DNA of 58,158 nucleotides, taken from assembly GCA_002477955.1 (NCBI GenBank), contig DLLE01000056.1, positions 51,106 through 109,263 on the forward strand, read 5' to 3'. The notes under the pieces were generated by a model. The model did not search any database, was not told the DNA's origin, and saw only the letters and a program-made list of their open reading frames with translations. Below are positions 16,315 to 25,454 of the stretch, piece after piece. A program made the translations under genes and the position numbers. Origin of the DNA: Treponema sp. UBA7570. Lineage in GTDB: Bacteria; Spirochaetota; Spirochaetia; Treponematales; Treponemataceae. How positions within the stretch are numbered: the first letter of the stretch is position 1; each line of letters begins with the position of its first letter.

Positions 16315-18579
16315 TTATCTTCCTTCTTCGCCTACCAGCCAGTCGACTGTTCCCGATGGAAGAATTTCGTTTCCTTCCAAATCAAAGGTTTTAACTCCGT
16401 AAGTTCCGCCGCCAGCAGCACCGCTCTTAATTTCCAAATTTCCGTAATAAGCTTCGCCAGGATACATTCCGCTGCATTTTACTGTTCCGGACATTTTTCC
16501 GTTTCCGCTCATATTCGAAGTTGTATCCGTACTTCCGCTTTCAAAACAGAAATAAACTCCAAGCTGTTCATTGTCGTTTATCCAGAAATCTGCGTAATTT
16601 GTGTAAGGCATTTTTATTTCCGCGCCAAGCCCCGCAATTTTTGCTGTATATTTGAGAGTTCCAGAAATTGTTCCTTCTACGCTTTCGCTTCCGAGTTTGT
16701 CCGTATCGTTTGGTTTGTGCATTAAAGTAAGTTTTTTCTGGCTGCTCATACAGGTTTTGTTGTATTCTCTAAACCATTGATCGCGCGTCAATGCTCCATA
16801 ACCAAGGCATTTTATATTTTTGAATGCGTCCCCTCCCGCTAAAACCGCATCGTCGTATTCAGTCTGTGGATTATTGCCCTTTTTTCCCTGTCCAAGCGAA
16901 TTTATCGAAACAACCTTATAAAAATACGGAACTCCAACCTTTGTAAGACTTTCGCTGCTGTCGTCAATAAATTCTGTCTCTGTTACGGGATTTTCATTCA
17001 ACTTTCTAAAACCGCTGCCAGTTTTTGCCGAACGATAAACGTAATAACCGGCAGGCTCGTCTTGAGACGGTTTTTCCCAAGTTATTTTTACAGGATAAAT
17101 ATTGTTTGAATTTGGAACTAAGTCCGAATTCATAAAACTTGTCTTTGAAGCCGTTACATTTTGAGGCGCAGCCGGCATTGGAGAGGCGGCAAAACTCTGC
17201 AAACTTTCAAGCCTTTCGGAATTTTCGGTCGAAATTTTAAAATACGGATATTTGTCAATTTCGTACTCAAGATAACCATTTTTGTTTTCAATTCCTTCTA
17301 TTCCGCTCATAAGTTCAGAATACAAATCTTCCTGACTGCTGCTCACATAAATTTTGTAAGTAAAATTTTTGTACTGAGAGCCAATTGCCTTTGACCAAAC
17401 GAGAATAACTTTTTCAGAACTAGAGCCGTCATCAACTTCAACTTCTGCAGGAGCACTGAGCAAAAATCCAAAATTTTCATTTGAATTTTCTGTAAAGGCG
17501 CTTTTTATTTCCAGCCCTTCGTCAAGACAAACTGTCTGCACAAAATAATAATAAACCAAACCTGAAGAAACGCTTTTGTCTGTATAAGAAGTCGCCGTCA
17601 AATTTGAACCGATTTTTTTATAAACCGAATCTTTTGAACTTGTTCTGTACAAATTGTATCTTATAACCGCAGTTTCCGAAGTTTTTTCAACTTCTTTCCA
17701 TTTTATTTTCAATTCTGAAAGGCTTGTTCCAAAACCGTCGGAAACTTCAACTTTTTCGCTAACAGCCGGAGCACCTTCTACCAAAGAATATCCCATGTTC
17801 GATTTACTAAAAGAGGATTCAATTCCCAAAGAATTTACCGCTGTAACTTTGTAATAAAATTCAGTTCCCTGGTCTTTTGAAGAAATTGAATCATCAAACG
17901 ATGTTAAATTTCCATAGACGGTTTTTATAAAACTGACGTTGTTTTCGTTTTCGCCACGGTAAATTTTGTATCTTGAAGCGCCGCTTACCGAATCCCAGCT
18001 CAATTTGATTTTTGAGGTTGATTTTCCTTTTGAAGCATTCAGATTTAATGGAGGAGCAAAAAGCCAGCCTTCTGCGCGGGTCTGCGATAAAACGTTGTCT
18101 GTGCCTTCGCTTATAAGACCTTTTTCCTTATTTTCTGCATAAATTTTATAAAAATAGTGATAAAAATATTCCTCTTCTTCAATCTGCTCTTTTAAAATCA
18201 CATCAGTATAAGAATTATTTACACTGTAAATTTCAAGAGAATTGAATTCGGATTCGTCAGGAATATTCCACTTTCCGCTCGGATCGGCAGTTTTTACAAC
18301 CGCGCGCTCAATTCTGTAACTCGTAGCGTTTTCGACTTCTGTCCAGGAAAGTTTAATTGAATCCGAATACAATCCTTGACTTGCAAAAACCTGCGCAGGA
18401 GAATCAAGGCTTTCGATTTTTGTTTCGGTTTTAAAAAGTTCGCCAAGATTGACAAAATTTCCGTCCGTCTGCATAGAAACCTTGTCCTGAAACCATGCCG
18501 AACACGAAAAAAAACAAAAAACAGTTAAAATACCAAAAACCAGCGAGACTTTTTTTAGAATAAAGAATTTTTCTCTCAT
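16315..18579 (-). CDS. Fibronectin type III repeat lipoprotein (second gene of the surface operon)
   Basis: The lipobox is TVFCFFSC after a basic start. The 754-residue product has about five fibronectin type III domains marked by the strand pairs SIKLSWTEVENATSYRIERA, KIKLSWDSVSGASRYKIYRG, ELKIKWKEVEKT, VILVWSKAI and PVKITWEKPSQ, then a C-terminal domain of about 170 residues with a beta-rich, glycine-rich pattern and no recognised family. FN3 domains usually serve as spacers or in binding. The start at 18579 overlaps the stop of the preceding gene in ATGA, with GGGAG 6 nt upstream, so translation is coupled. It is likely on the outer membrane. Confidence 0.75.
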   Translation of the reverse strand: MREKFFILKKVSLVFGILTVFCFFSCSAWFQDKVSMQTDGNFVNLGELFKTETKIESLDSPAQVFASQGLYSDSIKLSWTEVENATSYRIERAVVKTADPSGKWNIPDESEFNSLEIYSVNNSYTDVILKEQIEEEEYFYHYFYKIYAENKEKGLISEGTDNVLSQTRAEGWLFAPPLNLNASKGKSTSKIKLSWDSVSGASRYKIYRGENENNVSFIKTVYGNLTSFDDSISSKDQGTEFYYKVTAVNSLGIESSFSKSNMGYSLVEGAPAVSEKVEVSDGFGTSLSELKIKWKEVEKTSETAVIRYNLYRTSSKDSVYKKIGSNLTATSYTDKSVSSGLVYYYFVQTVCLDEGLEIKSAFTENSNENFGFLLSAPAEVEVDDGSSSEKVILVWSKAIGSQYKNFTYKIYVSSSQEDLYSELMSGIEGIENKNGYLEYEIDKYPYFKISTENSERLESLQSFAASPMPAAPQNVTASKTSFMNSDLVPNSNNIYPVKITWEKPSQDEPAGYYVYRSAKTGSGFRKLNENPVTETEFIDDSSESLTKVGVPYFYKVVSINSLGQGKKGNNPQTEYDDAVLAGGDAFKNIKCLGYGALTRDQWFREYNKTCMSSQKKLTLMHKPNDTDKLGSESVEGTISGTLKYTAKIAGLGAEIKMPYTNYADFWINDNEQLGVYFCFESGSTDTTSNMSGNGKMSGTVKCSGMYPGEAYYGNLEIKSGAAGGGTYGVKTFDLEGNEILPSGTVDWLVGEEGR

Positions 18580-21500
18580 TTGCTCTCCCACCACGGACTT
18601 TGATAAATCGGAATTGCGCTGTTGAATGTCTTTTCTTCTGAGCCGTGGCTTGTTCCAATATCGTAAGGGAACCATTCAAGAAATTTTTCTTTATTTTCTT
18701 CGGCAATGCTTTTTACGACTTTGCCATCTTTTTTGATTGTTAAAATCCATGAAGTTTTTACTCCGTCACTTACTGGTGTCCAACCTTTATAACCTGCATC
18801 TCCGACAGAAATAGAAAATTTGCCAGAATAAGAATCTGGGTATGTCTTGTCGCCGTCAAATTTTTCCGTTGTTACAGTAATTTCCGTTTCCGGAAGATGA
18901 TAAAGAGTTTTTCCGTCAACTGCTGACCTTTGTTCAACTTCCTTAAAATTCAATATAAAACAGCTTGCAAATGGATTTGCAGAAGAAGGGCTTCCGCCTT
19001 GAAAAACGTGCTGATAATCTGCTCCGTCTGTTCCCCAATATACAGTTTTAGTTGCACTGGTATGACCGATTGTAAATTTTCCAAGATTTCCAGAAATAGA
19101 ATTTTCTCCACCAGAGCTAATTCCACACTGAAATATTGCATCCGCAAGAACAAGGGAAACGCTCTTTGCAAATTCTTCGTCCGTAATATTTCTGTATCCA
19201 TAAACTGAAAAATCGCTTCCGACAGCTGCAGTTACGGTCTTTTCTTCGCTAATTTTTCTATATGCGACAAGCCGGTAATAATGCTTAAAATTTCGCAAAA
19301 CTTTTAACATTCCAGAAGTATTAGTTCCGCCAGAGCCAACATTTTGTCCGTCTTGCAGGTCAAAAACCGGTTCAATTTCGACTAAAGCCGTTCCTGAGTT
19401 AACACGTTTGACTTTAGCAGAATCTTCGTATGCGGAAATATCAATTTTGTTTCCAAAATCTTTGTTGGCTACATCAACATCAATTTTTCCGATTGTAGTC
19501 CAGCCGCAGGCTTTGTCCGAATTAAAAATTTGAAGCTCGTAATAATCAGGCCCAAGTTTTCGCTTGTCAAAATCGTAAGTCTTCCATTTAATTTGTTCGG
19601 CATAGCCCGAATCCGAAATATACGCATAAATTTTATCTAACGAAAGAGTATATCCTTTATTCTGCTGCTCCAAAGGACTTTCTTCCGCCATTGTTTCTTT
19701 TAGCTTTTTTTCAAAAGAAACTGGGATTGCCGAAATTTCTGAATTTGCGCTTTCGTAAACAACAAGAAAATCGTATGCTTCTAAAGAATTTTCCGGAACA
19801 ATCTGAGTTTGATAAAGGTCTTTGTCAGATCTTTCAAGGTTTTCTTTATCATAGTATTTCCAGGAACTGTCAGAATTTTTGCTTTCGCGAATATAAAGCG
19901 ATGGCGTTTTTGACTTGCAGCCAAAAGGCTGTTTCCATGTAACTTCGATTTTTTCGCTGTCTGTGGCCTTGTCAGCTTTTAAATCAAGTCCATAACCAGT
20001 TGTTCCGTTGCTTACAAAATCAAGATTTTCGTATAAAACTTTTGACTGTTTTGTAAGCCTAATTTTTGAATTTTCAGCCTCAAAAACAAAATCATCTTCC
20101 GCCAAAACAGGAATTACCGAATATTTGTATTCCAATCCCCAGACAATTTCTGACTGATTTTTTTTGTAGGCAATCTGATTAGTTTCGTTTTCGGCCGTAT
20201 CAACGTATTTGTCCGTCAAAGTAAAAATTCCGTTTTCAAAAGTTACTTCAACACGCTCTTTTTCAACCAAAGAACCTTCAATGTTTACAGTTGTTCCGTC
20301 GGCACTTACAAAGTACGAATCCGCAGCTTCCACAAGTCCGCTCAAGCCGTCTGAACATTTTCCTCGTCCTACGACATAACCTTTAGCACCGTCAATTTTT
20401 TTCCAACTTACGCTCATTGAATCTCTGTCCGCTTTTCCGGCATTCAATTTAACAAGAGCAGGTCCCATCGTCGAAGTTTCTATCGTGCTTTCAGTTGAAT
20501 TTCCTGTTCCAGTGTTTTTTGAAATGACTTTTACGGTGACAGACTGTCCGGAAATTTCCGCATCATTCCAGCCAGAAGGTTCGTTTATCGTACAAATAAA
20601 AGTTTTTCCGTCTTCGCTCAAAATTGAATCTTCCATGACAGAAATTTCATTCTCCGGATTTTCGGTAAAAAACGCTTCTACAAAATATTCATCGGCCTTT
20701 TGAACTTTTTGCCATTCTACCTGAATTTTCTCATAGAATTTTTCTTTATTAGAAAGTTTTGCTTTACCGAGAGTCTCAGAAATATTTTGACAGACTCTGT
20801 TCGCAGTTATTTTGTTATTTTCTACTTCGAGAATATAGGTTCTTTTTTCGCCGGCAGGCGCTTCGTGAGTAAATTTTGCAATTTTTTCGCCATTTTCTGC
20901 ATCGCTTATGCTAAGACCGTCTTTTTGAAGCAAAAGATACTGCTGTTCCTGCTCAACTCCATCCACAACAGGAATCCAGCAAAGATAATATTCATATTCT
21001 TCTATATAATTGAACTGAATTTCAAATCTGTCAGAAAAACCGTCCGCCACTTCAAAAGTTGTAATTTTTGGAACCAGCATTGAATCATCTGTCACAACAA
21101 ATTTTCCTGGAACATTCGCCCAGGTATATGCGCTTTCCGGATTTTTATTTTTTGTTGGAGCAATAAAAATTTTGTAGCTGTAATATCCGCTTTGCTCCTT
21201 CGGATTTTCAAAACTACGCTCAATTTTAAGAAAATCTTCAAAAATTTCAAATTCAAACTGCGTTTCTACAGAATTTTCGCCCGAAAAGTCAGTTTTTGTT
21301 TCTACCAAAATATACGAATAGTCTTTTCCGAAAGTTTCAAATTCGCCGTTAAAGCCAAAAACTATTTTTGAGTATTTTGAGCCGGAATCGTCAATTTCGT
21401 AGCTGTCCTTTACGCTCAGCACCGGAACCGAAATAAGCCAGCCATTTTCTTCTGCTGCACATTTGTCAGAACTAATTGATTTTTTTACATCGTCAACAAA

Positions 21501-22613
21501 AGCCTGAACTTTATATGAATATTGAACTCCGCGCTCAAGTTCAGTCTTGTCTGTCCAAAAAATTTTAGATTTGCCGACATATTTGTAATCTCCATAAGCA
21601 ACAGCTCCTTCTTCGGTTGATTTTTCAACTCTAAGCCTTTCGTCGCTGCAAGTTTGTGTAAGACAGTTAAAATTAAAGATATTTTTTGAACTGTCTCCTT
21701 GCAAAACAGAGCCAATATAATGAGCAATTTCGACATAATCCTCTGTTGAATCTGTCTTTTTTCTGTAAATTTTAAAATAAACCGGTTTTTGTTCAAAAAT
21801 TCCGTTTCCTGCACTAACATCAACATATTGAGGACAATTCCAGCTAAGGCAAATTTTTTCAGCAGAAACTCCCTGCCCGATTTCGAGATTAGCAGGCGCT
21901 TCGGGAATCAGTTTTCTTGCAGTTTCTGAATCAACCATGCCGCTGGATTCAACATTTGTCTGCGCAGAAATGATATAGGCTTCTACCGAAAAAAAATATT
22001 TTGTCTTTGGCTCTAAACCTTCTATTGTTACCTGAGTTTCGTTTCCAGCCACAGAAACTTCCTTTAAGACAGTTGAGCCGTCAGCTGAATAAACTTTTAC
22101 CGTATAGCGAATCAAATTTGCGTAAGTTGAATCATTGCAATTTTCCATCCACCAGTTTACAGTCGCAGAATTTCCTTCATCATTCTGTTCAATCGCGGTT
22201 ATAACAGGGCTTGCCAAACTTGAACCAGAAACCACATTGCTAAAAGAAGAAAGAACATTTTTATAATTTTTAGCTTTAACTTTATAGAATTGAGATTTTC
22301 CCGCTGGAACAGAAACCGAATAAGAAGTTTCGCTAGTTTCCCAAATCTGCTCATATTCATCAAAAGGCGAATCCGAAGCAAAAATCAGATAACTTTTAGC
22401 GCCCCTTACAGCCTTCCATCCTAAATCAATAGCCTTAAAACCGCCGTTCGTGGCCGTCAAATTAGCTGGCGAATCGATAGAATCCGCAACATTTGCCGAA
22501 TCGTTACCCCCCCCCTCGCTTTTAGGAGAATCCAATAAACTATCGCTGCAAGAAAACAAAAACAAAGAAAACACAACTAAAAAAAAATTGTTAAAAGAAT
22601 TTCCTTTATTCAT
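18576..22613 (-). CDS. Large fibronectin type III lipoprotein with a G9 tract
   Basis: The 1345-residue product has a lipobox (FSLFLFSC) followed by SDSLLDSPKSEGGGND. It then carries many FN3-like domains (for example AIDLGWKAVRGAKSYLIFAS, KICLSWNCPQYVDVS, KIQVEWQKVQKADEYFVEAF, SMSVSWKKIDGAKGYVVGRG) and a C-terminal beta-rich domain. A run of nine G just after the lipid-anchored cysteine codes for the glycines, so a one-base slip would stop the protein near its start. The ATG at 22613 follows a TATAAT box by 6 nt with no ribosome site. It heads the surface operon, so a frameshift could silence the coupled second gene too. Confidence 0.75.
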   Translation of the reverse strand: MNKGNSFNNFFLVVFSLFLFSCSDSLLDSPKSEGGGNDSANVADSIDSPANLTATNGGFKAIDLGWKAVRGAKSYLIFASDSPFDEYEQIWETSETSYSVSVPAGKSQFYKVKAKNYKNVLSSFSNVVSGSSLASPVITAIEQNDEGNSATVNWWMENCNDSTYANLIRYTVKVYSADGSTVLKEVSVAGNETQVTIEGLEPKTKYFFSVEAYIISAQTNVESSGMVDSETARKLIPEAPANLEIGQGVSAEKICLSWNCPQYVDVSAGNGIFEQKPVYFKIYRKKTDSTEDYVEIAHYIGSVLQGDSSKNIFNFNCLTQTCSDERLRVEKSTEEGAVAYGDYKYVGKSKIFWTDKTELERGVQYSYKVQAFVDDVKKSISSDKCAAEENGWLISVPVLSVKDSYEIDDSGSKYSKIVFGFNGEFETFGKDYSYILVETKTDFSGENSVETQFEFEIFEDFLKIERSFENPKEQSGYYSYKIFIAPTKNKNPESAYTWANVPGKFVVTDDSMLVPKITTFEVADGFSDRFEIQFNYIEEYEYYLCWIPVVDGVEQEQQYLLLQKDGLSISDAENGEKIAKFTHEAPAGEKRTYILEVENNKITANRVCQNISETLGKAKLSNKEKFYEKIQVEWQKVQKADEYFVEAFFTENPENEISVMEDSILSEDGKTFICTINEPSGWNDAEISGQSVTVKVISKNTGTGNSTESTIETSTMGPALVKLNAGKADRDSMSVSWKKIDGAKGYVVGRGKCSDGLSGLVEAADSYFVSADGTTVNIEGSLVEKERVEVTFENGIFTLTDKYVDTAENETNQIAYKKNQSEIVWGLEYKYSVIPVLAEDDFVFEAENSKIRLTKQSKVLYENLDFVSNGTTGYGLDLKADKATDSEKIEVTWKQPFGCKSKTPSLYIRESKNSDSSWKYYDKENLERSDKDLYQTQIVPENSLEAYDFLVVYESANSEISAIPVSFEKKLKETMAEESPLEQQNKGYTLSLDKIYAYISDSGYAEQIKWKTYDFDKRKLGPDYYELQIFNSDKACGWTTIGKIDVDVANKDFGNKIDISAYEDSAKVKRVNSGTALVEIEPVFDLQDGQNVGSGGTNTSGMLKVLRNFKHYYRLVAYRKISEEKTVTAAVGSDFSVYGYRNITDEEFAKSVSLVLADAIFQCGISSGGENSISGNLGKFTIGHTSATKTVYWGTDGADYQHVFQGGSPSSANPFASCFILNFKEVEQRSAVDGKTLYHLPETEITVTTEKFDGDKTYPDSYSGKFSISVGDAGYKGWTPVSDGVKTSWILTIKKDGKVVKSIAEENKEKFLEWFPYDIGTSHGSEEKTFNSAIPIYQSPWWESK
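22507..22515 (-). repeat. G9 homopolymer in the FN3 lipoprotein gene
   Basis: Nine C on the plus strand, nine G on the coding strand, starting about 100 nt into the gene directly after the signal peptide. The current length keeps the frame open. Confidence 0.9.
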
Positions 22614-22781
22614 TGTCAAATTATATAAAATTACACGAAAAAATTCACGTAAGACAAAAAGCACATGCCTGCAAAAAAAAGTAGCTATAACCCTTAATTT
22701 TTAAGAGGTTGACAAAACAAGATACAAGAACAACATTATTTTTATCTATCTATTTGCTTTCATATAACTCTATTTTAAAAA

Positions 22782-22807
22782 CAAAAAACCACTCATTTCT
22801 GAGTGGT
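22782..22807 (-). terminator. Intrinsic terminator of the initiator tRNA gene
   Basis: Read on the minus strand, an 8-bp perfect stem (ACCACTCA / TGAGTGGT) closed by a GAAA tetraloop ends in TTTTTT, 7 nt after the tRNA. Confidence 0.92.
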
Positions 22808-22813
22808 CTGTTA

Positions 22814-22886
22814 TAGCGGGGGCAGGACTCGAACCTGCGGCCTCCGGGTTATGAGCCCGACGAGCTGCCAACTGCTCTACCCCGCG
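22814..22886 (-). tRNA. Initiator tRNA-fMet (CAT)
   Basis: The cloverleaf folds fully, with the anticodon CAT in loop CTCATAA. Three G:C pairs (GGG/CCC) close the anticodon stem and position 1 is C facing U at 72, a mismatch that marks initiator tRNAs. The 3' CCA is not encoded. It starts 21 nt after the prsW stop but has its own promoter inside the end of prsW. Confidence 0.95.
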
Positions 22887-22898
22887 TCGTGTTCAGAT

Positions 22899-22927
22899 AG
22901 TTTATATTCAATGGTGTTTTATGTCAA
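22899..22927 (-). promoter_or_regulatory. Promoter of the initiator tRNA, overlapping the 3' end of prsW
   Basis: On the minus strand a consensus TTGACA (22922-22927) lies 17 nt from TAAACT (22899-22904). The -35 box codes for the Val-Asp-Ile end of PrsW. Transcription would begin near 22892, six bases before the tRNA. Confidence 0.75.
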
Positions 22928-23603
22928 CCCCTGTATCGCTTAAATTGTTGTATTTGTACCAAATTCTACATTCTAATATTGCAAAAAGAATTGCTATGAC
23001 GGCAAACCAATAAAAATTGTTTGAAAAACCAGCAAAAAAATTGTAAACACCGTGCAAAAGTACGGCCCAGACAAAAGGCAGTACATGTGTCTGTTTTTTC
23101 TTGAACATCCACAGATAAAGCCCGCTCAATCCTGCGCAAAATGTATGAATTAGCACGCTTGTAAAAGCCCTTGCAATTAACAAATTCAGCACAGTCTGAG
23201 TTCCAAGAGGCTCGGCGGCACCGCTGATTTTTTTTATAACGTAAATTATGGATTCAAAGCTGCCCAAAGCCATTCCTGCAAGAAGAGCACAGCAAAAATA
23301 AAATGAAAGATTCAGTTTTTTAAAAGGCAAAAACGACAAAAAAAACATTTTTACAGACTCTTCTATAAGGCCATTAAAAACTATCGCCGTAACAAGAAGG
23401 TTTACAACTGTGCTCGCTGTAAAAATCGGCAAATTCAAAATAAAATGCTGAACAAATGATGTCGGAACAATAGCAAGAAGCCCAAGAATACAGGCTAAAA
23501 TTTCAAACCGAACTTTTTTTTGCCCCGGAACTAAAATCACAAACAGAAAAAAGACCGCAACCAAGGGGAGAAAACTCAAGGCAAAAAGTGCAAAAATGTT
23601 CAT
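22908..23603 (-). CDS. PrsW-family membrane protease (CPBP/PrsW group)
   Basis: The 231-residue protein has about seven membrane helices. Family motifs are GLIEESVKMFFLSF (the E-E-x-x-K block), ALGSFESIIYV, LIHTFCAGLSG and VLLHGVYNFF, giving the paired glutamates and histidines of a zinc-type intramembrane protease. In Bacillus PrsW cleaves the anti-sigma factor RsiW; here the substrate is unknown and no sigma/anti-sigma pair is adjacent. A TTGAAA-N17-TATTCT promoter ends 6 nt before the ATG, so the transcript is predicted to be leaderless. Confidence 0.85.
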   Translation of the reverse strand: MNIFALFALSFLPLVAVFFLFVILVPGQKKVRFEILACILGLLAIVPTSFVQHFILNLPIFTASTVVNLLVTAIVFNGLIEESVKMFFLSFLPFKKLNLSFYFCCALLAGMALGSFESIIYVIKKISGAAEPLGTQTVLNLLIARAFTSVLIHTFCAGLSGLYLWMFKKKQTHVLPFVWAVLLHGVYNFFAGFSNNFYWFAVIAILFAILECRIWYKYNNLSDTGVDIKHH

Positions 23604-23689
23604 ATAAGCAGAATAATATTTTTATTCCGATATTTCAACGTAAAAACTAAATTTTCAAAACGCTGAAACAAAGGGTTTGAACCTGTTTT

Positions 23690-24964
23690 TTATACAGATT
23701 TTAATGCTTCCGAAATATCCGCAATCAAATCGTCTGCATTTTCAAGACCGACAGAAAGCCTTACCAAATCAGATGGAACTCCGGCAGCGTTCAATTCTTC
23801 TTCGCTCATCTGTCTGTGAGTTGAACTTGCAGGATGCAAACAACAAGTTCTTGCGTCGGCAACATGGGTTGCAATCATTCCGAGTTTTAATCCTGCCATA
23901 AATTTTTCTGCATTTTTACGGCCGCCTTTTACTCCAAAGCTGATTACTCCGCAAGTTCCTTTTGGCATATATTTTTTTGCGCGTTCATAATATTTATTTC
24001 CTGGAAGCCCTGGGTAATTTACCCATGCAACTTTTTCATTCTTTTCCAAGAATTCGGCAACTTTTTGGGCATTTGAGCAGTGCCTCTCGATTCGAACTGG
24101 CAACGACTCAAGTCCAAGATTAAGCATATAAGCATTTACCGGCGCCTGAACCATTCCAAAATCGCGCATCAACTGGGCTGTTGCCTTTGTAATAAAAGCT
24201 CCGGCGTTTCCAAATCTTTCAGCATAAGTAATTCCATGATAGCTTTCATCTGGAGTGCACAATCCTGGGAATTTATCTGCATGCGCCATCCAGTCAAATT
24301 GGCCGTGATCAACTATCACACCGCCAAGTGTAGCATCATGTCCGTCCATATATTTTGTAGTTGAATGAGTTACAATATCCGCTCCAAATTCAAAAGGACG
24401 GCAATTTATAGGAGTTGCAAAAGTATTGTCAACAATCAGCGGAACTCCATGTTTATGAGCAGATTCTGCAAAACGCTCAATGTCAAAAACAATCAGCGCC
24501 GGATTTGCAATTGTTTCTCCAAAAACAGCTTTTGTATTTGGCCTATATGCAGCTTCGAGCTCTTCGTCTGAACAGTCTGGATTTACAAAAGTAAACTCGA
24601 TGCCCATTTTTCGCATTGTCACATTGAAAAGATTAAAACTTCCGCCGTAAATTGCAGAAGAAGCGATTACGTGGTCGCCAGCGTTTGCAAGGTTAAAAAC
24701 CGAAAGAAAATTTGCAGCCTGTCCAGACCCTGTAAGCATTGCGGCAGTTCCGCCTTCGAGAGAGGCAATTTTTGCAGCAACCATGTCGCAAGTTGGATTC
24801 TGTAAGCGTGAATAGAAATAACCGTTTGCCTTTAAATCAAAAAGCTTGCCCATTTCTTCGCTTGAATCATATTTAAAAGTCGTGCTCTGAATAATTGGAA
24901 TCATTCTAGGCTCGCCGTTTTTTGGTTCATAACCTGAATGCAGACATTTTGTTTCAATTTTCAT
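23690..24964 (-). CDS. metY: O-acetylhomoserine sulfhydrylase (aminocarboxypropyltransferase)
   Basis: This PLP enzyme makes homocysteine from O-acetylhomoserine and sulfide in methionine synthesis. It belongs to the Cys/Met metabolism PLP family: the PLP lysine is in HSTTKYMDGHDATLGG, with SGQAANFLSVFNLA and YSRLQNPTCDMVAAK upstream. The length of 424 residues fits MetY rather than the 380-residue MetB/MetC. GAGAGG precedes the ATG. It stands alone, 102 nt downstream of tRNA-Ala. No SAM riboswitch fits in the short leader. Confidence 0.92.
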   Translation of the reverse strand: MKIETKCLHSGYEPKNGEPRMIPIIQSTTFKYDSSEEMGKLFDLKANGYFYSRLQNPTCDMVAAKIASLEGGTAAMLTGSGQAANFLSVFNLANAGDHVIASSAIYGGSFNLFNVTMRKMGIEFTFVNPDCSDEELEAAYRPNTKAVFGETIANPALIVFDIERFAESAHKHGVPLIVDNTFATPINCRPFEFGADIVTHSTTKYMDGHDATLGGVIVDHGQFDWMAHADKFPGLCTPDESYHGITYAERFGNAGAFITKATAQLMRDFGMVQAPVNAYMLNLGLESLPVRIERHCSNAQKVAEFLEKNEKVAWVNYPGLPGNKYYERAKKYMPKGTCGVISFGVKGGRKNAEKFMAGLKLGMIATHVADARTCCLHPASSTHRQMSEEELNAAGVPSDLVRLSVGLENADDLIADISEALKSV

Positions 24965-25066
24965 TTTTAAATATACCTCTCACGCAGCCAGCGCTCATTT
25001 TGGTAGTCGGTTCGGCATTTTTTTACTTTTTAAATTTTTCTGACGAAAAACAATTTTTCGTTTTTT

Positions 25067-25140
25067 TGGAGCTGATCGGACTTGAACCGACTACCTTTGC
25101 AATGCCATTGCAACGCTCTAGCCAGGTGAGCTACAGCCCC
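25067..25140 (-). tRNA. tRNA-Ala (GGC)
   Basis: A complete cloverleaf with anticodon GGC in loop ATGGCAT between TTGCA and TGCAA stems. The acceptor stem holds the G3:U70 pair that identifies alanine tRNAs. The discriminator is A and CCA is not encoded. A TAGAAT -10-like box precedes the gene by about 9 nt. Confidence 0.95.
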
Positions 25141-25210
25141 GATAGGTTTATTCTAACAGAAAATTAGGAATTAAATAAAGATGTAATCTGATTTTTTAGA
25201 ATTTTTTTTG

Positions 25211-25300
25211 TGCGGCAGGGATAGGAACAGCGCGAAGCGTTCCAAAGCAACGCTTTGGAATGAAGCGAAAGCGGAACTGTGGATAGCCCGTTTTTTACGC
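25211..25300. repeat. Dispersed GC-rich intergenic repeat, copy 2
   Basis: It shares AGCGAAAGCGGAACTGTGGA and the following AGCCCGTTTTT end with copy 1. Internally GCGTTCCAAAGC faces GCTTTGGAA, forming a hairpin. The full gap between tRNA-Ala and the glnA promoter (25141-25385) holds this repeat, an imperfect hairpin of GCAGCAAAGCGAAG type next to it, and A/T-rich DNA. Confidence 0.65.
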
Positions 25301-25385
25301 AGCAAAGCGAAGTAAAAAGCCGCCCTTTTTCTGCTATTTTTTTTGTGCATTTTAAACAATTTTTTTTGTTTGTAAAATTTTAAAA

Positions 25386-25414
25386 TTGAACAAACAGATT
25401 GATTCCTTTATAAT
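25386..25414 (+). promoter_or_regulatory. Promoter of glnA and the ANTAR regulator gene
   Basis: TTGAAC at 25386-25391 and TATAAT at 25409-25414 are exactly 17 nt apart. The predicted leader is about 34 nt, too short for a double-hairpin ANTAR target, and ends with GGAG 8 nt before the ATG. Confidence 0.75.
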
Positions 25415-25454
25415 TTTTTTGGCTGTATTTTTATCTGACGATGGAGTTTTCGAT

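Noticed and set aside
16264..22204. Many long plus-strand frames opposite the FN3 lipoprotein genes
   Set aside because: They are mirror frames of long A+T-rich lipoprotein genes, with arginine- and phenylalanine-rich nonsense sequence and no ribosome sites.
24965..25066. SAM riboswitch upstream of metY
   Set aside because: Only about 100 nt separate metY and tRNA-Ala, with no kink-turn or pseudoknot pattern and no terminator.
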